Part shown: piece by piece, positions 11,917 through 22,378 of the stretch | Layout: each line of letters opens with the position of its first letter | How positions within the stretch are numbered: position 1 is the first letter of the stretch | Notes under the pieces: generated by a model | Database searches by the model: none | What the model was told of the DNA's origin: nothing | The model's input: only the letters and a program-made list of their open reading frames with translations | NCBI GenBank assembly: GCA_965232615.1 | Contig: OZ246985.1 | Location: 1,736,001 to 1,800,000 of the forward strand | Reading direction: 5' to 3' | DNA from: UBA2779 sp965232615 | Lineage (GTDB): Bacteria; Spirochaetota; Spirochaetia; DSM-2461 | DNA: 64,000 bases | Translations under genes and position numbers: made by a program

Positions 11917-11990
11917 TGGAGGCACGGGGACTCGAACCCCGGACCCCCGGCTTGCAAAGCCGGTGCTCTAGCCAACTGAGCCATGCCCCC
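11917..11990 (-). tRNA. tRNA-Ala (TGC)
   Basis: This spacer tRNA between 16S and 23S has acceptor GGGGGCA/TGCCTCC, D arm TGGCTCAGTTGGCTAGAGC, anticodon arm CCGGC-TTTGCAA-GCCGG giving TGC, and T arm CGGGGTTCGAGTCCCCG. CCA is not encoded. A single Ala or Ile tRNA in the rrn spacer is common in treponeme-like spirochaetes. Confidence 0.97.
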
Positions 11991-12149
11991 GGCTTGACTG
12001 AAACAGAACACAAACCTGCGTTCCGAACTCAGGAAAGAGAAGAAAGAGCCACGCTATCATACAGAACCTAAAACCGGAAATTCACTGCATTGGAGATACA
12101 CTACTCCAACGACTTCTGACAGCCAAAAGGCTGCGTTACCTTTCACATT

Positions 12150-13690
<1,541 letters not shown>

Positions 13691-14056
13691 TGATATAGAG
13701 CGTCCGAAGACGCCATTATTCACAAAAATTATTACACCATCTTCTGGATATCATTCCACAAGATGGATTACGAGATAGTGTTTGCACACTGTAATCCCGG
13801 TCAAGATTCAATAACTCACCGATATCATTTTAAGGATACCGACTCATTTATGAATTGGTTCCATCTCACTATGCAGTGCATGGAACCACGCGTGGTCTCT
13901 TTCTTCCCTTCCCTGATTCTGTACCCATATCTCTGTGGACGGGCACATGCATAAAGATCATTAGCAACACTCTAGAAGTCTGATAGACTCCTGGTATTGC
14001 TGAATCTCATACCTTTGTTTACGAACTGAATAAGCTCGAATCAAGTATGTTTGAAG
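13691..14056 (-). other. rrn leader region
   Basis: This is the untranslated leader between the rrn promoter and 16S. It contains the upstream arm of the 16S processing stem (13891-13914). No gene is supported; small frames here are incidental. Confidence 0.7.
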
Positions 14057-14085
14057 AAGTTATGGTATTGGTACAAAGTTGTCAA
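14057..14085 (-). promoter_or_regulatory. rrn operon promoter
   Basis: On the minus strand TTGACA (14080-14085) is a perfect -35 hexamer, followed after 17 nt by TAACTT (14057-14062) as -10. It lies about 370 bp before 16S and directly after pgsA, with an A/T-rich upstream stretch that could act as an UP element. Confidence 0.7.
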
Positions 14086-14116
14086 GTCATAAAAATCATT
14101 TTGTTCAATATTTTTA

Positions 14117-14716
14117 TTAAAAACCTCTGAAACCTGTCTTAACCCAGGATTTAAAGTAGGTGAAAAGAGACAGTAATGCGGTCATTGCTGCCGCAATGAA
14201 CATCCAGGACAATCCTGTTGTTAGCAATGCCAACCACTCTGAATCCGGGTTCCAGACCTTCATCGACAGAGATAGGAAGCCTGTAAAACTGCAGAAGAAG
14301 TAGAGAGTTGATTTGAGTTTCCCCAGAGAATTGGCCCCAAGGGCTATTTTTTCACGGATGAGGAGCATTCGTATGAATATAATCCCCAGTTCACGCCAGA
14401 TGATTACGGCCAGTGTCCATACAGGCATTAAATTGGAAGTGACGAAGCATATGAAACAGGTCAATCTCAGGAATACATCAAAAAAGGGATCCATTAACCG
14501 ACCAAGATCACTCACCTGACCAAGTTTACGGGCGATGTAGCCATCAAGTAAGTCTGTGACTTCACTGATGATAAAAAGAGCCCAGATAATGATAATTCCA
14601 GCTTCCGGTTTTATCCCGTAATAAATGGTCAGGTACCATGTGAAGAATATCAGTGGGGATGAGACTAATCGGGACATTGTCAGTTTATTGGGAAGTGTCA
14701 TAGGCAATAGTATCAT
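14117..14716 (-). CDS. pgsA: CDP-diacylglycerol-glycerol-3-phosphate phosphatidyltransferase
   Basis: This integral membrane enzyme makes phosphatidylglycerol phosphate, the committed step to phosphatidylglycerol. The 199-residue product has the CDP-alcohol phosphotransferase signature at about residues 55-80: DLLDGYIAR, then G in DLGRLMDPFFD, keeping all acidic ligands for two metal ions. About five or six hydrophobic helices are visible. The N-terminal LPNKLTMSRLVSSP matches PgsA (LPNxLTxxR), which supports PgsA over other CDP-alcohol transferases. The start may be M1 or the in-frame M6 just before LPNKLT. Copy A4 of the repeat lies 65 bp upstream of the start. Confidence 0.9.
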   Translation of the reverse strand: MILLPMTLPNKLTMSRLVSSPLIFFTWYLTIYYGIKPEAGIIIIWALFIISEVTDLLDGYIARKLGQVSDLGRLMDPFFDVFLRLTCFICFVTSNLMPVWTLAVIIWRELGIIFIRMLLIREKIALGANSLGKLKSTLYFFCSFTGFLSLSMKVWNPDSEWLALLTTGLSWMFIAAAMTALLSLFTYFKSWVKTGFRGF

Positions 14717-14780
14717 TGTTCAGCATGAGGAGTACAGCAGTACTTGTTTCAGACTCATTTTCACGTTGTTCAGGAAATTT

Positions 14781-14989
14781 CTGCGTTGTCAAAATGCTCA
14801 CGTAAACAGGTGCGTACCGCAGGAGCAAAGCTCCGAGGAACGCACCGCCACTATCAGGTGCGTACCGCAGGAGCAAAGCTCCGAGGAACGCACCGCCACT
14901 ATCAGGTGCGTACCGCAGGAGCAAAGCTCCGAGGAACGCACCGCCAACCGCTTAAGCTACGCTCCGCAAACGATTTTTTAGAGGTTGCC
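14781..14989. repeat. Type A element, copy A4 (3 hairpin units, one end lost)
   Basis: Three 48-bp hairpin units start at 14806, each with inner stem GGAGC-AAA-GCTCC, and the element ends TTTTTTAGAGGTTGCC. The distal block CTGCGTTGTCAAAATGCTCACGTAA is present, but the left terminal inverted repeat cannot be found, so the element is truncated. The unit-proximal end also differs from other copies (AACCGCTTAAGCTACGCTCC). Confidence 0.85.
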
Positions 14990-15147
14990 TAAATATTTAA
15001 TCTGAATCAATGATTTAGCGGTTGATTGTATTTCTCCTGTGGTTCTGAATCCGGGATACAGCTCAGTTCTCAGCTACCTTCATGCCCTGATATTGATCCA
15101 GACGATCCCTTCTCAGGCAGGTTTCAAGTTTACCAAAACCATAATGT

Positions 15148-16671
15148 TCAATGCCTGAAATGACGACGTCCGGTAAATAGCATTGGAATGCCTGCCGTAT
15201 CACAGACATTGATGGAATCCATATCTCTCAAAGATCCTCCGGGTTGTATAATGGCCTTTATCCCAGCCTCTACAGCAGATGTGATGCCATCATCAAAGGG
15301 GAAGAAGGCATCGGATGCAAGAACGGCTCCTCTTGCTTCAGAGCCGGCAGCAGCTATGGCAATCTCCACTGCACCAATACGATTAGGTTGACCGCTTCCT
15401 ATGCCCACGGTAGAGGTATTTGCTGCAAGGACTATTCCGTTGGATTTGACATGCTTCACCACTCGCCATGCAAAAGTCAGATCAATCATTTGCTCTTTTG
15501 TGGGTTTGATGCGGGTAGGAACTGTCCACTCTGCTTCAGGAGTGAATTCCTTATCAATTTCCTGCAGACATAGACCTCCATCAATGGGAAGAGCTTCCCA
15601 GATGTCTGATGGAGGTTTGGACAGGGTTATCACTCTGAGGTTTTTTTTATTCTGGAACTGGGCGAGAGCAGACTGGGAATATCCAGGTGCGGCAACAACT
15701 TCAAGAAAGAGACCACAGAGTGATTGAGCTGTTTCTTCATCCAACTCACAATTAAAGGCAACAATACCTCCGAATATAGAAACAGGATCGGCCTTTCGGA
15801 CACGTGTCCAGGCTTCCAGAGGCGTATCGGCCAGAGAGGCAGCACAGGGAGCTGCATGTTTAACTCCCACGCAGGCCGGTGTGTAATGCTCACTTACGGC
15901 ACGCCACGCACCATCCAGATCCCGGAGATTGTTGAAGCTCAAGCTTTTACCCTGATGCTGTTCCATGCTGCTCAGGGCTCCATAATCTGAGGAGGAAACA
16001 GGCACATACCAGGCTCCTTTCTGATGGGGGTTTTCCCCGTAACGCAGGTCGGATACTTTTTCGTATGAGCTGACAAGAAATTCGGGTGCATCATTATGAA
16101 GAAGAGTTCGAGCAATAGCAGAATCGTATGCTCCGGTCAGTGCAAAAACTTTGCCAGCCAATCTCTGTCTTGAGCTCTGGGACAGATTTCCATCAGCGGT
16201 ACGCCATTCATCCATCAGGGGGATGTAATCTGCAGGATCGGTCAATACTGTGACACAGGTATAGTTTTTGGCCGCTGAGCGTAGCATTGCTGGTCCTCCG
16301 ATATCAATGAACTCCACCAATTCATCGAATGGCAGGTTCTCACCGGATTTTTCAAAGAAGGGGTAAAGATTCACAACGACCACATCTATGGGACTTATAT
16401 CCATCGCTATCATAGTTTCCATATGGGTTTTATCACCCCGACGTCCCAGGATACCTCCATGTATTCTGGGGTGAAGAGTTTTTACACGTCCATCCAGAAT
16501 TTCATCAGCTCCAGTGAATTCTGAAACCTGGGTAACAGGTAAACCTGCTTCGGTCAGGACTTTGCTGGTCCCACCGGTACTAATCAGGTTGTAGTTCTCC
16601 TTAACCAGAAACTGTGCCAGCTCAACGATGCCGGTCTTATTGTAAACACTGATCAATGCGATTTTCTTCAT
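15148..16671 (-). CDS. purH: Bifunctional AICAR formyltransferase / IMP cyclohydrolase
   Basis: PurH carries out the last two steps of purine synthesis, converting AICAR to FAICAR and then IMP. The 507-residue product is near the usual 520. The N-terminal cyclohydrolase (MGS-like) domain shows ALISVYNKTGIVELAQFL, ISTGGTSKVL and GRVKTLHPRIHGGIL. The C-terminal transformylase shows LRYGENPHQKGAWY, SFNNLRDLDGAW, GVKHAAPC, the FGGIVAFN motif and SDAFFPFDD. It ends EIRHFRH-like (GRRHFRH), the typical PurH tail. The gene is divergent from nnr across 187 bp, which should hold both promoters. Confidence 0.97.
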   Translation of the reverse strand: MKKIALISVYNKTGIVELAQFLVKENYNLISTGGTSKVLTEAGLPVTQVSEFTGADEILDGRVKTLHPRIHGGILGRRGDKTHMETMIAMDISPIDVVVVNLYPFFEKSGENLPFDELVEFIDIGGPAMLRSAAKNYTCVTVLTDPADYIPLMDEWRTADGNLSQSSRQRLAGKVFALTGAYDSAIARTLLHNDAPEFLVSSYEKVSDLRYGENPHQKGAWYVPVSSSDYGALSSMEQHQGKSLSFNNLRDLDGAWRAVSEHYTPACVGVKHAAPCAASLADTPLEAWTRVRKADPVSIFGGIVAFNCELDEETAQSLCGLFLEVVAAPGYSQSALAQFQNKKNLRVITLSKPPSDIWEALPIDGGLCLQEIDKEFTPEAEWTVPTRIKPTKEQMIDLTFAWRVVKHVKSNGIVLAANTSTVGIGSGQPNRIGAVEIAIAAAGSEARGAVLASDAFFPFDDGITSAVEAGIKAIIQPGGSLRDMDSINVCDTAGIPMLFTGRRHFRH

Positions 16672-16858
16672 GGGGTTATAATGGGGTAAGTTCGACCAGA
16701 TTGTCGAGTGTTAGTAGTCTCCAGCGACCGATAGTTAGCTGTAATCAGATTCATCTTAACAGGTTTCCGGCTGCTCTGAACTCCTTTCTGCCCGGTGAGA
16801 GTGTCAGAAACTGCAGGATGCCCTTACTTCTTTCAGAAATATTTCTTATCCTTATTCC

Positions 16859-18445
16859 ATGGATTTAAATGGAAAAATGAAGATAGGGACTGTTCGAGAT
16901 AGCAGGCGACTTGACGCATTGATGATTGACGATTATGGAATTGATCAAATGGTGCTGATGGAGAATGCAGCCATTGCGGCCAGGGACGCGATTGAAAAGA
17001 AATGGATGATTACTGGTCAGAGTATATTGATTGCATGCGGGACTGGTAGTAATGGTGGCGATGGATTCGCCCTTGCACGACATCTGCACTCACGGGGAGC
17101 TGATGTTGAGGTTTTAATCGCTGGTGATGCAAACAGGATCTCAGGCTGTGCTTTGAATCATTACAATACGATGAAACAATTACCCTTATCATTGCTTCAT
17201 CTGGATTCCTCATCTGACATGGATATTCTGTCCAAACTGGATTCCAGTATATACGATTTAATTGTTGATGCACTTCTTGGAACTGGTCTTTCCCGGAGCA
17301 TTGAAGGACGAATGGCTGTACTGATCAATGGAATAAATTCCAGTGATGTTCCAGTTTTATCTCTGGATATTCCTTCAGGAATTGACAGTAATACGGGAGA
17401 TATTCATGGCCTTGCAGTCAAAGCTGACGCTACTGTGAGTTTTGGTTTACTCAAACGGGGGAACCTGCTTTATCCGGGATATGATTTCGGCGGTGATTTA
17501 TACTTTTCAAGTATTTCCTTTCCTCCTGAGCTAACTCAGGATGAATCCATTGTTCTGTCCATTAACATCCCTCCCCCTTTACGGGAGCGAAATCCAGCGG
17601 GACATAAGGGAAGTTTTGGGAAGGTACTCATTATTGGAGGATCACCTGATTTCTGCGGTGCTCCTGCTCTGGCTGCCGCTGCGGCTCTTCGAACCGGATC
17701 AGGTTACGTCCGTATGGCTGTTCCCGAGATAATTGCTTCCCGGGTTGTCTCCCTTGTTCCAGAGGTCGTTTTTTCAGCGATGGATGGAAATGGCTTTCTT
17801 TCTGGTGAGCATGGCACTGAACTCCTTGAACTGGCGGCCATATCTGATATGGTTGTTTTGGGACCCGGTTTATCCACGAGTCCTGACTCTATAAACCTTG
17901 CCAGGAGTATTATTCCCGAAATTGAAGCCCCTTTGCTTCTGGATGGGGATGCCCTGACTGCTCTGGCTGGCCAGGAAGAATTATGCCGGTCCCGTCAATA
18001 CCCAACTATTCTCACCCCACACCCGGGAGAAATGGCACGTCTTCTGGAATCTTCAATACGAGAAGTCGAGATCAGACGTATAGAAACAGCTATCAAAGCT
18101 GCGGAAAGGTATGCGGCCATCATAGTTCTCAAAGGTGCTCACAGTATCATTGCAGATCCTTCTGGAAAAGCATGGATTAACCTTACTGGTAACTCCGGCA
18201 TGGGGACCGCTGGGTCTGGTGATGTACTGGCCGGGATTATTGGTTCCTTGATTGCTGGAGGCGGGATGCCATTGGATGTCGTCATGCAGGGGGTTTACCT
18301 GCATGGACTTGCAGGAGATTCTGCATCAAAGAGCAAAGGGGAAGCATGTATGCTGGCTGGAGATATCATCGAGTTTCTACCTGAAGCTTTTAGAATAGCC
18401 TCTGTTGATGACTGTGTTTACTCGAAAAGAATCACCTGTTTATAA
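16859..18445 (+). CDS. nnr: Bifunctional NAD(P)H-hydrate epimerase/dehydratase
   Basis: This metabolite-repair enzyme returns hydrated NADH and NADPH to the active cofactors. The 528-residue protein has an N-terminal YjeF-type epimerase (IACGTGSNGGDGFALARHL near residues 57-75, SLDIPSGID) and a C-terminal ADP-dependent dehydratase of the ribokinase fold (GHKGSFGKVLIIGGS, TPHPGEMARLL, NSGMGTAGSGDVLAGIIGSL). Both active-site loops look intact. The start may be M1 or M7 (MKIGTVRDS). It is followed by the short motif CAGTGTCAGGAAGCCTGT and repeat copy A5. Confidence 0.96.
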   Translation: MDLNGKMKIGTVRDSRRLDALMIDDYGIDQMVLMENAAIAARDAIEKKWMITGQSILIACGTGSNGGDGFALARHLHSRGADVEVLIAGDANRISGCALNHYNTMKQLPLSLLHLDSSSDMDILSKLDSSIYDLIVDALLGTGLSRSIEGRMAVLINGINSSDVPVLSLDIPSGIDSNTGDIHGLAVKADATVSFGLLKRGNLLYPGYDFGGDLYFSSISFPPELTQDESIVLSINIPPPLRERNPAGHKGSFGKVLIIGGSPDFCGAPALAAAAALRTGSGYVRMAVPEIIASRVVSLVPEVVFSAMDGNGFLSGEHGTELLELAAISDMVVLGPGLSTSPDSINLARSIIPEIEAPLLLDGDALTALAGQEELCRSRQYPTILTPHPGEMARLLESSIREVEIRRIETAIKAAERYAAIIVLKGAHSIIADPSGKAWINLTGNSGMGTAGSGDVLAGIIGSLIAGGGMPLDVVMQGVYLHGLAGDSASKSKGEACMLAGDIIEFLPEAFRIASVDDCVYSKRITCL

Positions 18446-18496
18446 GACAGAATACAGTGTCAGGAAGCCTGTTATAACCTGGACTATTTAAATTCA

Positions 18497-18634
18497 GGGT
18501 ACCTCTAAAAAACAGCTTTAGGAAATTGACGAAGTGGCGGTGCGTTCCTCGACCTGTTTACGTGAGCATTTAGACAACGCAGTAGCGGCAGAAAAGAACG
18601 AGTCAAGAACTCAATGGGTTTTTTAGAGGTGCCC
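18497..18634. repeat. Type A element, copy A5 (hairpin mostly deleted)
   Basis: This 138-bp element has ends GGGTACCTCTAAAAAACAG and GGTTTTTTAGAGGTGCCC and a clean TTCA target duplication (18493-18496 and 18635-18638). The hairpin unit is cut to GGCGGTGCGTTCCTCG, joined directly to ACCTGTTTACGTGAGC. Its right end overlaps the last codons of mnmA. Confidence 0.92.
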
Positions 18635-19708
18635 TTCAATCATTGCTCCACCCAGACATTGGGTGCCATCATAGAATACAGCAAATTGACCTGGCGCAAC
18701 TCCGCTGTCGCTTTCATCCATATAAACACCTAACCGTTTCATACCATCTTCAGTTGGAGTAAGAGATTCGATACGGCCTGAAATGAGTTTCGGCCCATGG
18801 CGAAGCTTCATTGTTACATCTGCCGGCAGAATCGGCTCTCCAGAAATCCAGTTGGGGTTAATGACATTGAACCGATTGACAGCTTCTTCCATAGCAACCT
18901 TGCCGTGACCAACCGTAATAATGTTTTCCTTATTGTTTCGATGGACAACATACCAGGGTCCACCAGAGAGACCAAGCCCAGTTCGCTGCCCAATGGTGTA
19001 GAACCAGGTTCCACGATGAGTACCAAGAATACGACCTGTTCTAACTTCAACTATGGGGCCTTTTTCCGTCCCAAGATAATGTTCCACAAATCTTGAATAC
19101 TTGATTCTACCCAGGAAACATATCCCCTGGCTGTCTTTACGGAGCTTATTGGGTAGATTCCATCTTTCGGCCAGCGCCCTCACTTCCTTCTTGATATAAT
19201 GTCCTATGGGAAAAAGGGCAAGAGATGCTTGTGATTGAGTTAGATAAGAGAGAAAATAAGTTTGATCCTTAACTGGATCGGGAGATCGTTTTATACAATA
19301 GAGGCCAGAGGTGTTTTGCTCGGCAACAGCATAGTGACCGGAAGCAATTTTATCGAGGGACTCCCCTGTTTTTTCAAGGAATGCTCCAAATTTTATCTTT
19401 CGATTGCAGAAGATATCAGGGCTTGGAGTACGTCCCGCTTTCAGTTCTGCCACTGTGTCAGCAACTATCTGATCCCAATACTCTCGCTGAAGACTGATAA
19501 TTCTTAATGGAATCCGGGCTATGTCACATACTTTGCCAACGTATTCCAGGTCTTCTTTCCAGGGACAGGAACTCAAAGATGTCAATTCATCTTCCAGCCA
19601 TATTTTCAAGTAAAAAGCCGTTATTTTCGCCTCAGGGTACTGTGCTTTTACAGCCAGAAGAGCTACAGAACTATCAACTCCTCCAGAAAGGAGAACTCCA
19701 ATTTTCAC
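18623..19708 (-). CDS. mnmA: tRNA-specific 2-thiouridylase MnmA
   Basis: MnmA thiolates U34 of tRNAs for Lys, Glu and Gln using sulfur relayed from cysteine desulfurase. The PP-loop SGGVDSS lies close to the N terminus. Catalytic cysteines are expected in DIFCNRKIKFG and QGICFLGRIKY, and GHYAVAE and KDQTYFLSYL are also family motifs. I choose GTG at 19708 (VKIGVLLSGG), since the longer frame to 19801 adds about 31 residues not usual in the family. The product has about 361 residues. The C terminus now ends IEGHL because repeat A5 inserted near the original stop. Without it the frame would end IEFK. Confidence 0.93.
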   Translation of the reverse strand: MKIGVLLSGGVDSSVALLAVKAQYPEAKITAFYLKIWLEDELTSLSSCPWKEDLEYVGKVCDIARIPLRIISLQREYWDQIVADTVAELKAGRTPSPDIFCNRKIKFGAFLEKTGESLDKIASGHYAVAEQNTSGLYCIKRSPDPVKDQTYFLSYLTQSQASLALFPIGHYIKKEVRALAERWNLPNKLRKDSQGICFLGRIKYSRFVEHYLGTEKGPIVEVRTGRILGTHRGTWFYTIGQRTGLGLSGGPWYVVHRNNKENIITVGHGKVAMEEAVNRFNVINPNWISGEPILPADVTMKLRHGPKLISGRIESLTPTEDGMKRLGVYMDESDSGVAPGQFAVFYDGTQCLGGAMIEGHL

Positions 19709-19880
19709 AATAATATCATTGTGTGAGAAGGGAAAATATACAATCCCAAAAAATGTTGACTGAGGGAATTGAACAGTTGTTTTCAACAAGCTTTCTGACA
19801 CTGGATAATGACCTCACAAAGTTTTGCGCTTCAGGATTTCATGTTGACACAATGAATTATAACGAATACTGTGTTATAAT

Positions 19881-21113
19881 ATGGTTGACAATAAGAGAGT
19901 ATTAGACCAGATCCGTGTATTAAATGACGGCTGGCAAATCATTGTTAATTATAACGATTCCAGGCAAAGTGCCAGGCAACTTTGCCGCTTGTTTGCAGAA
20001 GTTTTGAAAGCATCCACTGTTGGTATGGAATTCAACGATGTTGAGGGTTATTCCTGGAAAGAACAGGTGGATCAGGTGGGCGCCAATACTTCCACCGGGT
20101 TCTGGGAAAGACCTTTTACTGATAATCAATCACGTTGGTTTTTTGATGGAGGTAAGTCCCTTATTCCGGAATTTTCTCCTGTTCTGGACTTACTGACACA
20201 CCAGTGGAAGCATTATCAAAATCCACCAGAAGAAAGACCAGGATACAGACATCGCATGAAGTCGGTCTCAAGTTCATATAATCCAGCCTGGTTTTCTGTC
20301 AGTCAGCTATCACGTCAAGTTCTGGATGTCTTACCCAGGCTGTGGAATACACTACACCCCCTCCTCCTGATCGGAGAATCAGGCAGCGGTAGAGCATATC
20401 TGGCTGAAATTATGCATCGAAACGGACCATTTCCTTCAGAGCCATTTGCCGTATACAGGAATGATGTATTAAACAGAATGGGGACTTTGCTGGTTCCTGA
20501 CTGGGATAAAATCAATCATCAGAAAAGAAAAACCTTACTGGCGTATAAACAGCGCATCATTGCAAAAACCTCCGATATAAACAATGCATCTGAAATTTCT
20601 CGACAGTGGAAATCTGAAACTAATGATTCCGGCTTGATATTAAGGGTTCCATCTCTTCGTGAACGACAGGAAGACATTCCTCTTCTGGCTAATCATTTCC
20701 TTGAGATGGCAGCATTGAATACAGGGAGAAAAGCACCCGGGATTGAACCCATGACTCTGGAAGTGCTGAAAAAAAACCACTGGCCTGGCAATATCAGGGA
20801 ATTGGAAGAAACTATGGTCTATATTCTTAACAGAACACCATTCAGAACTCAATGTATCAATGTAGAAGACCTTCCGCCTACTGTACGGGGAATGACAACT
20901 GATACAGTGAATGGAGAATTTTCAAGCCGATTCACCTCTATGGAGATTGATGTTATGAAGTTGGAATTACAACAGCAGAATGGAATTATTACCCATACAG
21001 CCAGGGCTTTAGGTATGACTCCCCGTCAAGTATCATGGCGTTTGAAGAGATATGGTATTGATCCAAAAGCATTCAAAAAAAGAAAGCCCGATAAAATTCC
21101 ATCAGGCGGCTGA
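19881..21113 (+). CDS. Atypical NtrC/Fis-family AAA+ regulator
   Basis: This 410-residue cytoplasmic protein resembles sigma-54 activators in its second half. It has a P-loop-like GESGSGR (about residues 165-171) where lysine is replaced by arginine, LRVPSLRERQEDIPLLANHFL, LKKNHWPGNIRELEE and a Fis-type helix-turn-helix at the end (HTARALGMTPRQVSWRLKRYGID). The stretch between P-loop and LRER is much shorter than normal and has no GAFTGA loop, so it probably cannot drive sigma-54 polymerase. Residues 1-140 form an unrecognised sensor-like region. A TATAAT box (19875-19880) abuts the start codon, so the real start may differ. It is divergent from mnmA and followed by a terminator. Confidence 0.8.
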   Translation: MVDNKRVLDQIRVLNDGWQIIVNYNDSRQSARQLCRLFAEVLKASTVGMEFNDVEGYSWKEQVDQVGANTSTGFWERPFTDNQSRWFFDGGKSLIPEFSPVLDLLTHQWKHYQNPPEERPGYRHRMKSVSSSYNPAWFSVSQLSRQVLDVLPRLWNTLHPLLLIGESGSGRAYLAEIMHRNGPFPSEPFAVYRNDVLNRMGTLLVPDWDKINHQKRKTLLAYKQRIIAKTSDINNASEISRQWKSETNDSGLILRVPSLRERQEDIPLLANHFLEMAALNTGRKAPGIEPMTLEVLKKNHWPGNIRELEETMVYILNRTPFRTQCINVEDLPPTVRGMTTDTVNGEFSSRFTSMEIDVMKLELQQQNGIITHTARALGMTPRQVSWRLKRYGIDPKAFKKRKPDKIPSGG

Positions 21114-21116
21114 TAA

Positions 21117-21136
21117 CAGGGATTGCCCTGCTTTTT
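21117..21136 (+). terminator. Rho-independent terminator after the Fis-like regulator
   Basis: CAGGG-ATTG-CCCTG (21117-21130) followed by CTTTTT starts four bases after the regulator stop. The stem is short but GC-rich with a T tract. Confidence 0.65.
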
Positions 21137-21143
21137 CCACATG

Positions 21144-21270
21144 AGAGGAACGCACCGCCACTTCGTCAATTTCCTAATCTCAACAGTGCTACTCATAAAT
21201 ACTTGAAAAGATGAAAGCATTTTATTATATAGAATATAGCCATGAGTAATAAGGTTTTTTAGAGGTGCCC
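21144..21270. repeat. Decayed type A element, copy A6
   Basis: One part, GAGGAACGCACCGCCACTTCG with CAATTTCC, matches the hairpin-proximal end. The other end, AAGGTTTTTTAGAGGTGCCC, is a perfect terminal repeat. About 75 bp of A/T-rich sequence between them matches no other copy, so this is a rearranged or composite remnant upstream of moxR. Confidence 0.75.
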
Positions 21271-21360
21271 TCTGGTTATATGGAGTAGTTCTTTGCAAAT
21301 GATCAAGAACCTCCATCCAGGAAACAGTGGCTCCGAATAACTTGAAGTAATGGAATAATA

Positions 21361-22368
21361 ATGCATCAGGAAAATACAATGGATATTGTCACCAACGGGG
21401 TTTCTACAGGTGAAACACAACGCAGACTAACTAAACTCCACCGGACTGTTGAGGGTAAGATTATTGGTCAGAAAGCATTAATCGAGAATCTACTGATCTG
21501 CCTGCTGGCTGATGGACACATACTGATTGAAGGCATGCCCGGCCTTGCCAAGACAACAGCGGCCAAAACAATTGCCGAAGGTCTTGAATGTGATTTTCAC
21601 CGCATTCAATTCACTCCTGATCTTCTGCCTTCAGATCTGATTGGTACCGAGATATACATACATGAGAGAAGTGATTTCACCTTCCGCCAGGGCCCTCTAT
21701 TCAATAACATCCTGCTCGCTGACGAAATAAACCGTGCTCCTGCAAAGGTGCAGTCTGCACTTCTGGAAGCGATGGAGGAGAAACAGATTACCGTCGGCCA
21801 CCAGACTTACAAACTTCCAGATCTTTACATGGTACTGGCGACCCAAAACCCCATTGAACAGGAAGGCACCTATAATCTACCTGAAGCACAGTTGGATCGA
21901 TTCCTGATGTACGTTGTGGTGGACTATCCTGATCATGAAGAAGAACGCCGGATTGCCGATCTGGTTGAACAGGAACAGTTGGAAGAACAGACTACTACCG
22001 TATCGGTTACAACACAAAAAGAAATCTTCGAGGCGCGTAAAACCGTTTCCGCGATGCATATGAATGACAGACTTAAGGATTACATCGTTTCACTCGTAAC
22101 AGCCACCCGCAAACCTGCTGAATATGACGAAAATCTGGCTAGATGGATATCCCATGGAGCATCACCACGTGCGACACTGGGAATGATTCGGTGCGCCAAA
22201 GCACTGGCCTGGCTGCATGGTGATGACTATGTGACACCGCATCACATACAGGCGGTAGCACTGCCAATACTTCGTCATCGCATCATCACTTCCTTTGAAT
22301 CAGAAGCAGATGGGATTACACGTAATGAGATCATCAGTCAGTTACTCGAAGTCGTTGCAGTACCATGA
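21361..22368 (+). CDS. MoxR-family AAA+ ATPase
   Basis: This chaperone-like ATPase belongs to the MRP/MoxR group and usually works with DUF58 and von Willebrand A proteins, as here. The 335-residue product shows Walker A EGMPGLAKTTAAKTIA, Walker B ILLADEINRAPAKVQSALLEAM, sensor 1 LATQNPIEQEGTYNLPEAQLDRF and a C-terminal lid with SHGASPRATLGMIRCAKALA. The start may be M1 or M7. It opens a six-gene operon whose members overlap or nearly touch. Confidence 0.95.
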   Translation: MHQENTMDIVTNGVSTGETQRRLTKLHRTVEGKIIGQKALIENLLICLLADGHILIEGMPGLAKTTAAKTIAEGLECDFHRIQFTPDLLPSDLIGTEIYIHERSDFTFRQGPLFNNILLADEINRAPAKVQSALLEAMEEKQITVGHQTYKLPDLYMVLATQNPIEQEGTYNLPEAQLDRFLMYVVVDYPDHEEERRIADLVEQEQLEEQTTTVSVTTQKEIFEARKTVSAMHMNDRLKDYIVSLVTATRKPAEYDENLARWISHGASPRATLGMIRCAKALAWLHGDDYVTPHHIQAVALPILRHRIITSFESEADGITRNEIISQLLEVVAVP

Positions 22369-22378
22369 GGCAATCAGC

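Noticed and set aside
22295..22378. Longer DUF58 start overlapping moxR
   Set aside because: The ATG at 22379 has GAGG at correct spacing and starts a normal DUF58 sequence.
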